Source of the DNA: Lachnospira sp. UBA2821
Lineage (GTDB): Bacteria > Bacillota > Clostridia > Lachnospirales > Lachnospiraceae
Length of the DNA: 14,299 nt
Direction: 5' to 3'
NCBI GenBank assembly: GCA_002351535.1
Contig: DEGR01000017.1
Coordinates: forward strand, 1-14,299
The notes under the pieces were generated by a model. The model searched no databases, was not told the origin of the DNA, and saw only the letters and a list, made by a program, of their open reading frames with translations. How positions within the stretch are numbered: the first letter of the stretch is position 1; each line of letters begins with the position of its first letter. A program made the translations under genes and the position numbers. Below, one piece after another: positions 1 through 6,468 of the stretch.

Positions 1-1
1 A

Positions 2-136
2 CTGGAGAATCCGAGAGTGTATTATTATGGAAAGGGGGGAGTATACAACACAATGATTAACTGTAGTGTAGCTAAAGTTAAACAGCAGAAGAATATAGAA
101 TATATTGTCTTTTGCGGAAGGGAAGGAACGATATGA
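2..136 (+). CDS. Possible 3' end of an upstream gene (partial)
   Basis: One forward frame is open from the left edge to a TGA at 134-136. That TGA overlaps the ATG of the next gene as ATGA, the arrangement of a translationally coupled upstream gene. The 44 visible codons use codons typical of the neighbours (AGA, GGA, ATA). The peptide is rich in Tyr, Lys and Gly and I recognise no family. Against it, a run this short can stay open by chance in AT-rich DNA, and a weak promoter-like pair lies inside it. What lies left of the window would settle it. Confidence 0.25.
   Translation: MENPRVYYYGKGGVYNTMINCSVAKVKQQKNIEYIVFCGREGTI
78..106 (+). promoter_or_regulatory. Weak sigma-A-like promoter for the large BspA-like gene
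   Basis: TTAAAC (78-83) and TATATT (101-106) are separated by 17 bases. The -10 matches the consensus at five of six positions and the -35 only at about three. Transcription would start near 113, about 20 bases before the ATG at 133. The leader would hold the ribosome site AAGGA at 123-127. This is inference from spacing and partial match. Confidence 0.3.
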
Positions 137-3100
137 TAAAACATGTTAAGAAACTGCTTATGATAACGGCAGTTGTATTATTCACCGGTATGCTGCCGGT
201 GGTTTCAGCCAATGCTGACACGTCAGGCGACTATGAATATAATAAGAATGCTGACGGTAAGACGGCAACAATTACTAAGTATAATGGAGGGGCATCAGAG
301 ATAGTAATACCTGATACCATTGGAGAATTGACGGTAACAAAGATAAAGGAATGGGCATTTCAAGGAAAGTCATTCACAAGTGTTGTAATACCGGATACGG
401 TAAACACAATTGGTAATAATGCATTTGCTGAATGTGAATCTCTTTCTAAAGTAAAGTTTTCAGCCGGTGTTACATCTATAGGAACATATGCATTCGGAAA
501 ATGCAAAGCACTTTCAGAGCTGATTTTTCCGGAAGGTTCTAAGTTGTCTTCTATTGGAGATGGGGCATTTAGGGAATGTACATCGCTCTCAAAAGTAGTT
601 TTTCCAGACAGCCTGACTACTATAGGAACATATGCATTTTACGGTTGTAAAGGCATCACTAAGATTGAACTTGGAGTTAATTCTGTAAGTGAAGGGGCAT
701 TTAAAAGTTGTACATCACTTAAAGAGGTAAATCTGTCAGACGGTGTTACGTCTATTGGTAAAGATGCGTTTATGAATTGTACCGGTTTAAAACTGATTAC
801 AATACCTGCAAGTGTGACTTCGATAGCTGATAATTCTGTAGGATATAAGTATTATGATGAGGATTGGGAAACTGGAGGCAGTGTAAAGAATGGCAATGTA
901 ACAATCAAATACGAAGCAGGTTCGATAGCAGAGGAATATGCAAAGACAAATAAACTTGACTACATATTGGCTGATACACCTGATGTAACACATCATGCAG
1001 CACTTACAAAAGTTGATGCAAAGGCTGCTACAAGACTTGAGACAGGAAATATAGAATATTATAAATGTGGTAACTGCGGTAAATATTACGAAGATGCAGA
1101 TACAACAAAAGAGATAACAGATAAAGACAGTGTTATTACACCAAAACATGAGCCTAAGCTTGTGGCTGCAAAAGTTCCTACCGGAGTTGAGGATGGAAAT
1201 ATACAGTATTATGAATGTGCAAAATGTCATGAATACTTCAGCGACAGGGATGCGGAAAATCCTATAGACAAGAGCAGTGTTGTAATTAAGAAACATGAAC
1301 TTGTAAAGGTTGAGGCGAAGGCAGCAACAACTCATGAAGATGGTAATACAGAGTATTATAAGTGTACTGATGAAGACTGTGGAAAATATTTCTCAGATAT
1401 TAAGGGAACAAAAGAGATAACAGATAAGACTTCAGTTGTATTAAAGAAACATGTTCTTAAAAAGGTTGCAGCTAAAGAAGCTACAGGCAAAGAGAACGGA
1501 AATATAGAATATTATAAATGTAGTACATGTGACGAATATTATAAAGATGCAGAAGCAAAAGAAGTTATAGACGATAAGGATTCAGTTATAATTCCTCATC
1601 ATACTCTTAAGTATGTTAAAGAAAAGGATGCTACAGGATTAACCGAAGGAAACAAGGCATATTACAAATGTACAGATACAGATTGTGGAAAGTTATATCT
1701 TGATGCAGAAGGTGAAAATGAGATTCCGGACCCTTCTGTTGTCGTGATAAAAAAACATGTGTTAACCAGGGTAGAAGCAAAACCATCTACAGATACAGAA
1801 GACGGTAATAAGTTATATTATGAGTGCACAGACTGTCATGAATATTTTGAAGATGAAAACGGATATTATAAGATAGCGGATAAAGGCGAGGTTGTGATTA
1901 AAAAGCATTCGCATGATTTATATAAAGTTGATGCCGTTGACCCTACAACAAAGAGAGATGGAAATATAGAGTATTATGTATGTAGTGGTTGTGGAAAGTT
2001 CTTTACGGATATGTATGCTACCACAGAGATAAAAGATAAGAGTAGTGTTATTCTTAAAAAACATGAGCTTGTTAAAGTAGATGCAAAGCCTGCAACAGTT
2101 CTTGAAAATGGAAATAAAGAGTATTATGTATGCTCAGAATGCAACAAATTATTTGTCTATGACCATTTTGATGAAGAATGGGATGAGGACATATATAAAG
2201 AAGTAACAAGTGATAAAGTAATATTGAATAAGCATGTGCTTGTAAAAAAAGATGCAAAACCTGCAACGGTTTCAGAAGACGGTAACATTGCATACTACGA
2301 GTGTACAGACTGTCATGAGTATTATCTTGATGAAAATGCAACAAGTCCTGTAGCTGACAAAAACAGTGTTATTATTAAGAAACATGTTCTTACTAAAGTG
2401 GAGGCAAAGCCTGCAACAATTCTTGAAGACGGAAATACAGAATATTATGTATGTTCAGACTGTGGTGATTACTTCAGTGATGGTAATGCAGTTAATAAGA
2501 TTGAAGATAAGAATTCAGTTATTATTAAGAAACATGTATTAACACTTGTAGCGGCAAAAGATGCAACTACACTTGAAGAAGGTAATATCGCATATTATGT
2601 ATGCTCAGACTGTGGAGATTTCTTTAAGGATGAGAATGGAGTAGAAAAGATAGAAGATAAAAACAGTGTTATTATACCTAAGAAAGAGATTGATACTGTT
2701 ATAAAATTGAATAAAACCAAATTATCCGCAGTAGTTGGTGGAAAAATCACACTTAAGACAAAAGTGACAAGCTCAGATAAGAAGTTGAAATTAAAATGGA
2801 GTGTTTCTGATAAAAAGATTGCTACAGTTTCATCTAAGGGTGTAATCACACCTAAGAAAGCCGGAACAGTAACAATAACAGTGACATCATCAGACGGTAT
2901 TACAGCTACATGCAAAGTAACAGTTAAAGCTGAACCAACTAAGATAACACTTAGCAAAAAGCAGCTTACACTTAAGAAAGGCAAAACTGCTAAGATTAAG
3001 TACACAATTCCAAAGAAAACATATACAACAGTTACATACAAATCAAGTAACAGCAAAGTTGTCAAAGTAGATAAAAACGGAGTTGTTAAGGCGGTTAAAA

Positions 3101-3171
3101 AAGGAAAAGCAGTTATTACAGTTACAACAGCTAATGGAAAGAAAGCTACGTGTAAAGTAATAGTAAGCTAA
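133..3171 (+). CDS. Large secreted BspA-type leucine-rich repeat protein with 11 CxxC modules and two Ig-like domains
   Basis: A 1012-residue exported protein, presumably displayed on or released from the cell surface for adhesion; the ligand is unknown. The ATG at 133 was chosen because AAGGA lies 5 bases upstream; a TTG at 112 has no such support. A signal peptide has Lys at residues 3-7, a hydrophobic core at 8-24 and a likely cut after SANA (28). Residues about 45-285 hold BspA/LRR_5 repeats of about 23 residues (pattern I-x2-x-AF-x2-C-x-SL). Residues 288-851 hold eleven modules of about 50 residues, each starting at a Lys-His step and containing D/EGN-x3-YY-x-C-x2-C. Residues about 855-1012 look like two Lys- and Thr-rich Big_2 Ig-like domains. 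No LPXTG motif or membrane anchor is visible, so attachment would be non-covalent. A hairpin terminator follows, suggesting it ends its transcription unit. Confidence 0.9.
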   Translation: MIKHVKKLLMITAVVLFTGMLPVVSANADTSGDYEYNKNADGKTATITKYNGGASEIVIPDTIGELTVTKIKEWAFQGKSFTSVVIPDTVNTIGNNAFAECESLSKVKFSAGVTSIGTYAFGKCKALSELIFPEGSKLSSIGDGAFRECTSLSKVVFPDSLTTIGTYAFYGCKGITKIELGVNSVSEGAFKSCTSLKEVNLSDGVTSIGKDAFMNCTGLKLITIPASVTSIADNSVGYKYYDEDWETGGSVKNGNVTIKYEAGSIAEEYAKTNKLDYILADTPDVTHHAALTKVDAKAATRLETGNIEYYKCGNCGKYYEDADTTKEITDKDSVITPKHEPKLVAAKVPTGVEDGNIQYYECAKCHEYFSDRDAENPIDKSSVVIKKHELVKVEAKAATTHEDGNTEYYKCTDEDCGKYFSDIKGTKEITDKTSVVLKKHVLKKVAAKEATGKENGNIEYYKCSTCDEYYKDAEAKEVIDDKDSVIIPHHTLKYVKEKDATGLTEGNKAYYKCTDTDCGKLYLDAEGENEIPDPSVVVIKKHVLTRVEAKPSTDTEDGNKLYYECTDCHEYFEDENGYYKIADKGEVVIKKHSHDLYKVDAVDPTTKRDGNIEYYVCSGCGKFFTDMYATTEIKDKSSVILKKHELVKVDAKPATVLENGNKEYYVCSECNKLFVYDHFDEEWDEDIYKEVTSDKVILNKHVLVKKDAKPATVSEDGNIAYYECTDCHEYYLDENATSPVADKNSVIIKKHVLTKVEAKPATILEDGNTEYYVCSDCGDYFSDGNAVNKIEDKNSVIIKKHVLTLVAAKDATTLEEGNIAYYVCSDCGDFFKDENGVEKIEDKNSVIIPKKEIDTVIKLNKTKLSAVVGGKITLKTKVTSSDKKLKLKWSVSDKKIATVSSKGVITPKKAGTVTITVTSSDGITATCKVTVKAEPTKITLSKKQLTLKKGKTAKIKYTIPKKTYTTVTYKSSNSKVVKVDKNGVVKAVKKGKAVITVTTANGKKATCKVIVS
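994..2685 (+). repeat. Eleven imperfect ~150-bp coding repeats (CxxC module stalk)
   Basis: Eleven tandem coding units of about 150 bases lie inside the large BspA-like gene. The protein consensus is H-x-L-x-K-V-x-A-K-x-A-T, then E-D-G-N-x-E-Y-Y-x-C-x2-C, an acidic turn and a DK-x-SV-x-I-KK end. Modules 3 and 5 have C-x4-C instead of C-x2-C, module 7 gains an extra His pair at its start, and module 8 carries an acidic insertion. Neighbouring units differ at many synonymous sites, so the duplications look old, not like recent slippage. Confidence 0.9.
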
Positions 3172-3180
3172 TAGTTATCA

Positions 3181-3230
3181 AAAATGATTGTAACCCTATG
3201 AGTGAAACAATGGGGTGCAATCATTTTGTG
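3181..3230 (+). terminator. Rho-independent terminator after the large BspA-like gene
   Basis: A ten-base perfect stem (3181-3190 with 3218-3227) is extended inward by a GT and an AT pair, one mismatch and three CG pairs. It closes a loop of about 14 bases. The 3' arm ends in TTTT followed by GTGTTATTT. It lies 10 bases after the stop codon at 3171 and separates this gene from the next operon. Confidence 0.8.
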
Positions 3231-3246
3231 TTATTTGGTATGTGAT

Positions 3247-3269
3247 GTCTGCAGAGGAAGGTCTGCATG
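3247..3269 (+). repeat. Short palindrome in the leader of the zinc-ribbon gene
   Basis: TGCAGA (3250-3255) and TCTGCA (3262-3267) form a perfect 6-bp inverted repeat around a purine-rich GGAAGG centre. GTCTGCA also occurs as a direct repeat 14 bases apart (3247 and 3261). It sits between the terminator and the ribosome site of the next gene. It could be an operator or leader hairpin; no protein is assigned. Confidence 0.4.
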
Positions 3270-3292
3270 TTAAAAAACAGATGGAGGAAAAA

Positions 3293-3748
3293 ATGTTTAC
3301 AAGATTTTCAAAAATAGTTTTATGGTTATTATTAATAGCTGATATTATAGCAGCATTTGCTTTAGGAGCGAGTTTGGGAGCAGGAGGTTTTTTTGTTATT
3401 TTGTTTGGCGGAATAGTTTTATTAATGTTTTTTGGCATGTTTGTTGAACTGTGTAATAACGTTATGGATATTAGCCAGATTTGCAGTGAAATTAGCTGTT
3501 TTATAAAGAATAACCCTTCTGCATTAGTGAAAAATAATGTTAATTCATTAGCAAATACAACAAATATATCAAATGGAAAACCTTATGACTTATCTAGAGT
3601 TGCAAACGAATATTCAAAAGAAAAGAATCCGACAACAAATTATAAAAAATCGAATGAATCTTTTGTGGGAGGATGGACTTGCACTAAATGTGGCTGCATA
3701 AATAAGGATGCTGCTTTTTATTGTGCAGATTGTGGTTCAGATAGATAA
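3293..3748 (+). CDS. Small membrane protein with C-terminal zinc ribbon
   Basis: A 151-residue protein of unknown function. The ATG at 3293 has GGAGG at 3283-3287 with a 5-base spacer, so the longer upstream reading from 3215 is rejected. Residues about 8-28 and 32-54 form two hydrophobic helices separated by a Gly-rich turn, like a hairpin in the membrane. A low-complexity Asn/Ser/Lys linker covers about 72-125. The C-terminus has W128-x-C130-x2-C133 and C144-x2-C147, the spacing of a four-cysteine zinc ribbon of RanBP2-like look. There is no signal peptide cleavage site. By the positive-inside rule the ribbon is probably cytoplasmic, but this is uncertain. The stop is 31 bases before the second BspA-like gene, with no terminator between, so the two are probably co-transcribed. 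A role in secretion or regulation of that surface protein would be speculation. Confidence 0.8.
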   Translation: MFTRFSKIVLWLLLIADIIAAFALGASLGAGGFFVILFGGIVLLMFFGMFVELCNNVMDISQICSEISCFIKNNPSALVKNNVNSLANTTNISNGKPYDLSRVANEYSKEKNPTTNYKKSNESFVGGWTCTKCGCINKDAAFYCADCGSDR

Positions 3749-3779
3749 AAATATTTTCTTTTTAGAAAAGAGGAATTTT

Positions 3780-5180
3780 ATGAGTAAAAAAATAAAAAAA
3801 TCATTTTTATTACAAATATTCAGTTTCATATTTTTATTAATTATATTTATGAAATATGATAACGTATATGCAGATGAAAGGATAAAATGTGGTTCAAAAG
3901 TATATGCAACTATGGAAAATGATGGAACAGTAGTTGTATCGGGGAAGGGGTCAATGTACAATTACAACTATGATGGCAGACCGTTTGCTGACGATGAAAA
4001 ACAGGTTACTTCCGTGATTGTTGAAGATGGAGTTACCTCTGTTGGTGAGTATGTTTTTGCAGGTTTTTCAAATCTTACATCAGTATGTCTGGCTGACAGT
4101 GTAACAGATATAGGAGATTTCGCGTTTGCTGATTCTGCTATAACAGATTTGACGTTAGGCAATAATGTGGAAAATATAGGAGACCATGCTTTTGATGGCT
4201 GTTGGATTGAAAGTCTTGAACTGCCGTCAAGTGTCAGGAGTATAGGACAATGTGCTTTTTATGATGGACAACTTAGGGATATCGTAATTAATGATGGAAT
4301 TGAAGAGATTCGCAAGGGAGCATTTTCTGGTCAGGGTACTGATTGTGTTAACGTTATGTTTATATCCAGAGATGTCAGTATCAGTGTACAGGCTTTTGAT
4401 GATAAAGCGAATATAACTGCATATAAAGGTTCTACGGCTGAAAAGTATGCTAAAAGAAACAACAATAATTTATCGTATATCACATGTGAAACATTGGGGG
4501 AAGAGCACAATTTTGGTGAGGGTGAAATAGTAAAGAAAGCTACATGTATAAATAATGGCTTAATGCGATATACATGTGCAAAATGTGGCAAAGAGAAAGA
4601 TGAAAAGATAGAAAAGATTTCACATGATTTTGAAATATCTGAAGTGGTTGAAGCTACATGTACAGATGGAGGGTATACAGAGTATAAATGTTCTGTATGC
4701 GGACAGGTTGAAAAGAGAAATTACACAAGTCCTGTTGAGCATAAATATATACTTTCAAAAAGAGTAAATCCAAGCTGTGACCAAAAAGGGTATGATGAGT
4801 ATATGTGTACCGTATGTAACGATATTAACAGAAAAAATTACAGACAGGCCTTAGGTCATTGTTATAAAAATGTAATAGATAAAGCAGGTATAAAGAAGTC
4901 AGGTACGAATAAGGTATATTGTGGCAGATGTAAAAAGATTAAAGAAAAAAGAATTATTTACGGAATATCGAAGATGTGTATTCCAAAGACACAATATAAA
5001 TATACCGGAAAGAAAATAAAGCCTGCAATAGTTATTAAAGACAGCAGGGGTAAGAATATAAGTAAAAAATATTATACTGTAAATTATAAAAATAATAAAA
5101 GAGTTGGAAAGGCAACAATAGTTATTACTTTTAAGGGAATATATAAAGGAAGAATGACAAAAAGTTTCAGGATAGTATAA
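3780..5180 (+). CDS. Secreted BspA-type leucine-rich repeat protein with Cys-rich modules
   Basis: A 466-residue exported protein, smaller relative of the large protein at 133-3171. The ATG at 3780 has AGGA at 3771-3774 and a 5-base spacer. The signal peptide has Lys at residues 3-7, a very hydrophobic stretch at 9-24 and a likely cut after VYA (31). Residues about 36-78 form the N-terminal module usual before BspA repeats, and 79-235 hold LRR_5 repeats (IG-x2-AF pattern). Residues 245-385 hold four Cys modules: the first three each have C-x9-C-x2-C (C256/266/269, C294/304/307, C333/343/346). The fourth keeps only C381 and C384. Residues about 395-466 are a Lys/Tyr-rich beta domain with Y-x-YTGK and a G-KATIVI-x-F-KG-Y pattern, common at the ends of Lachnospiraceae surface proteins. 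No sortase signal is visible. A shared hairpin terminator follows. Confidence 0.88.
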   Translation: MSKKIKKSFLLQIFSFIFLLIIFMKYDNVYADERIKCGSKVYATMENDGTVVVSGKGSMYNYNYDGRPFADDEKQVTSVIVEDGVTSVGEYVFAGFSNLTSVCLADSVTDIGDFAFADSAITDLTLGNNVENIGDHAFDGCWIESLELPSSVRSIGQCAFYDGQLRDIVINDGIEEIRKGAFSGQGTDCVNVMFISRDVSISVQAFDDKANITAYKGSTAEKYAKRNNNNLSYITCETLGEEHNFGEGEIVKKATCINNGLMRYTCAKCGKEKDEKIEKISHDFEISEVVEATCTDGGYTEYKCSVCGQVEKRNYTSPVEHKYILSKRVNPSCDQKGYDEYMCTVCNDINRKNYRQALGHCYKNVIDKAGIKKSGTNKVYCGRCKKIKEKRIIYGISKMCIPKTQYKYTGKKIKPAIVIKDSRGKNISKKYYTVNYKNNKRVGKATIVITFKGIYKGRMTKSFRIV

Positions 5181-5199
5181 GCATTTTGAAAATAAAAAG

Positions 5200-5241
5200 G
5201 GCTACTGCTATAACGGTTATATAATCGTTATAACGGTAGCC
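5200..5241. terminator. Bidirectional terminator between converging genes
   Basis: A long stem pairs 5200-5218 with 5223-5241, with one C/A mismatch and two GT wobbles, closed by a 4-base AT loop. Reading right, it is followed by TCTTTTGTG after a GCC arm end. Reading left, the complement gives TTTTTATTTT after the stem. It lies between the stop at 5180 (rightward) and the stop at 5264 (leftward), so it can serve both genes. Confidence 0.85.
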
Positions 5242-5263
5242 TCTTTTGTGTTGATATTAAGGT

Positions 5264-5821
5264 TTACGGCTCTGCCGGAGTCATCACTTTGTCGTTGAAT
5301 GTGACAGTGTCAAATATTGCATCTACCTGTTTGGAAAGCTTGTCATAATCCTCTTTTTCAGCAGCAAATGTGAAAAGGTAAGCTTTTTTATCCTTTAATA
5401 CAAACATCTGCTTGCAATATATTTTTGAATCATTTCCCTCGGCTGTTGATGTTATTATATAGCAGTCATTGTCATCAACGGATGATTTTTTACAGTCTTT
5501 AACCTTATATCCCATATCTTCATAGCTGCTTACAGATAAATCTTTGTAAGATTCAAGGTCGTAATCATAGGCGCTTATATCCTGAACCATTGTCGTTATG
5601 TTTTCGGTGAATTCATTATTTTTGCTTGATGCATAATAAAATGTGAGGTCCGTATTAGTATTAGAAGTACGGGTCCACGTATCCGGTAAATCTATAGTAT
5701 ATCCGGTCTGTTCAAATGTAGTAGTATTTTTTAATTTGTAACCGGCGTCTTTTTTAGAACCACATGCTGATATTAGCAGCATAGAACTTATCAAAAGTGC
5801 AGTAAATATCTTTTTCTTCAT
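5264..5821 (-). CDS. Lipoprotein of PsbP/DcrB-like type
   Basis: A 185-residue predicted surface lipoprotein of unknown role. I place the start at the ATG ending at 5821 because GGAG lies six bases before it; an ATG four codons upstream (5833) has no ribosome site. The signal peptide MKKKIFTALL continues to a lipobox I17-S18-A19-C20, so Cys20 would be lipidated. The mature part opens with a Tyr-Thr-Ile-Asp-Leu-Pro-x2-Trp stretch (about 45-54). It continues as an alternating strand and helix pattern to a C-terminal helix and a final strand with FDTVTF, the look of small PsbP-like or DUF1795-like lipoproteins. The family call is by look only. It has its own sigma-A promoter and converges on the BspA operon, so it is a separate unit. 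Confidence 0.82.
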   Translation of the reverse strand: MKKKIFTALLISSMLLISACGSKKDAGYKLKNTTTFEQTGYTIDLPDTWTRTSNTNTDLTFYYASSKNNEFTENITTMVQDISAYDYDLESYKDLSVSSYEDMGYKVKDCKKSSVDDNDCYIITSTAEGNDSKIYCKQMFVLKDKKAYLFTFAAEKEDYDKLSKQVDAIFDTVTFNDKVMTPAEP

Positions 5822-5852
5822 CCTGAACTCCATTCTGTTTTATGAATATTGC

Positions 5853-5886
5853 AGTAACTATTTGAAAGCTGCTCTTGGCAGTTACT
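5853..5886 (-). repeat. Inverted repeat in the leader of the lipoprotein gene
   Basis: AGTAACT (5853-5859) and AGTTACT (5880-5886) are a perfect 7-bp inverted repeat around a 20-base centre. Each is preceded by GC on the plus strand, giving also a near-direct repeat GCAGT[AT]ACT. It lies in the predicted untranslated leader, between the promoter (5907-5935) and the start codon. It may be a leader hairpin or a regulator site. Confidence 0.4.
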
Positions 5887-5906
5887 AATTACAAAGTATC
5901 GAATCA

Positions 5907-5935
5907 ATTATATATGCTGATTTATCTATTTGCAA
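5907..5935 (-). promoter_or_regulatory. Sigma-A promoter for the leftward lipoprotein gene
   Basis: On the minus strand TTGCAA (5935-5930) and a perfect TATAAT (5912-5907) are 17 bases apart. Transcription would start near 5900 and give a leader of about 80 bases before the start codon at 5821. Match and spacing are those of a vegetative promoter. Confidence 0.65.
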
Positions 5936-5936
5936 T

Positions 5937-5965
5937 ACATATTTAAAGCTGTGGTGACATATATA
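5937..5965 (+). promoter_or_regulatory. Sigma-E-like promoter for the PrcB-like/sipL operon
   Basis: ACATATT (5937-5943) and CATATATA (5958-5965) are 14 bases apart. They resemble the mother-cell sigma-E pattern known from Bacillus (-35 KMATATT, -10 CATACANT), with six of seven and about six of eight agreeing if T is allowed for C at position 5 of the -10. The start point would be near 5972, giving a leader of about 34 bases with GGGAGG just before the ATG. SipL and SpoVID genes are sigma-E dependent where studied, which fits. Confidence 0.55.
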
Positions 5966-6005
5966 GAATATAGGAAAAAAACTACTTAACATTTGGGAGG
6001 TTTTG

Positions 6006-6431
6006 ATGAAATGTGTATGTTTAAAGACTGTTATTGCAGTAATGCTTATAGTGGTTATGAGCGGGATAAGCGGATGCAGTGTTGAGCGTGGCAGAAAAAA
6101 TAATAATAAAGAAGTAGATTATACAATTGTTAAATCACAGGATATACCGGAGCAGCTTAAATCACAGATTGATATGAAGATGAGGGATGAATTTGACATT
6201 ACATATTCAGATGGCAACAGTATGTATATTGTATCAGGATATGGTGAAGTTCCGACCGGAGGATACAGTATAACGGTCGAAGAACTTGTTATGGATAAAG
6301 ACAACATTAATGTAAGGACAAAACTTCACGCACCTGAGGAAAATAATGATGTGGTACAGGAATTCTCGTGTCCGTATGTTGTTATAAAGCTTGAAGATAG
6401 TGATAAGAAAGTAGTTGTTAACAGGTATTAG
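6006..6431 (+). CDS. PrcB-like lipoprotein co-transcribed with sipL
   Basis: A 141-residue predicted lipoprotein. The ATG at 6006 has GGGAGG at 5995-6000 with a 5-base spacer. The hydrophobic leader (about 8-20) ends in a lipobox I21-S22-G23-C24. The C-terminal half, about 70-140, has a Tyr-Gly-x-x-Pro-x-Gly-Gly-Tyr-Ser-Ile-x-Val core, then strands ending in a Cys-Pro-Tyr-Val-Val-Ile-Lys-Leu segment. This is the pattern of the PrcB C-terminal domain (PrcB_C), named after a protease-complex lipoprotein of Treponema. No protease gene is nearby, so that role should not be carried over. The next gene, sipL, starts 37 bases downstream and a sigma-E-like promoter precedes both. A mother-cell lipoprotein made during engulfment or coat assembly is the likely context; this is inference. 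Confidence 0.75.
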   Translation: MKCVCLKTVIAVMLIVVMSGISGCSVERGRKNNNKEVDYTIVKSQDIPEQLKSQIDMKMRDEFDITYSDGNSMYIVSGYGEVPTGGYSITVEELVMDKDNINVRTKLHAPEENNDVVQEFSCPYVVIKLEDSDKKVVVNRY

Positions 6432-6437
6432 AATAAT

Positions 6438-6450
6438 GACGCACAGCGTC
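6438..6450 (+). repeat. Small hairpin between the lipoprotein gene and sipL
   Basis: GACGC (6438-6442) and GCGTC (6446-6450) form a perfect GC-rich 5-bp stem with a 3-base loop. It sits in the 37-base gap and is not followed by a T run, so it is unlikely to end transcription. It could shield or stabilise an mRNA end. Confidence 0.35.
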
Positions 6451-6468
6451 TGCAAAATGGAGGGAAGT

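Noticed and set aside
1..60. Frame-1 open stretch ending in TAA at 58-60 as an upstream gene end
   Set aside because: It is only 19 codons with no recognisable motif; the frame ending at 134-136 is a slightly better candidate, and even that is weak.
994..2685. The repeat block as a CRISPR array or mobile repeat
   Set aside because: The units are in-frame coding modules of about 150 bases with no spacers, and the similarity is at protein level.
787..3065. Long minus-strand open frames (787-1335, 2072-2344, 2595-3065) inside the large BspA-like gene
   Set aside because: The plus strand encodes a coherent protein with signal peptide, repeats and Ig domains. The minus frames mirror its Lys- and Ser-rich codons and have no ribosome sites or recognisable domains.
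6003..6431. The PrcB-like lipoprotein as part of a protease complex
   Set aside because: No subtilisin-like protease or PrcA-like gene lies in the window, and the operon context is sporulation.
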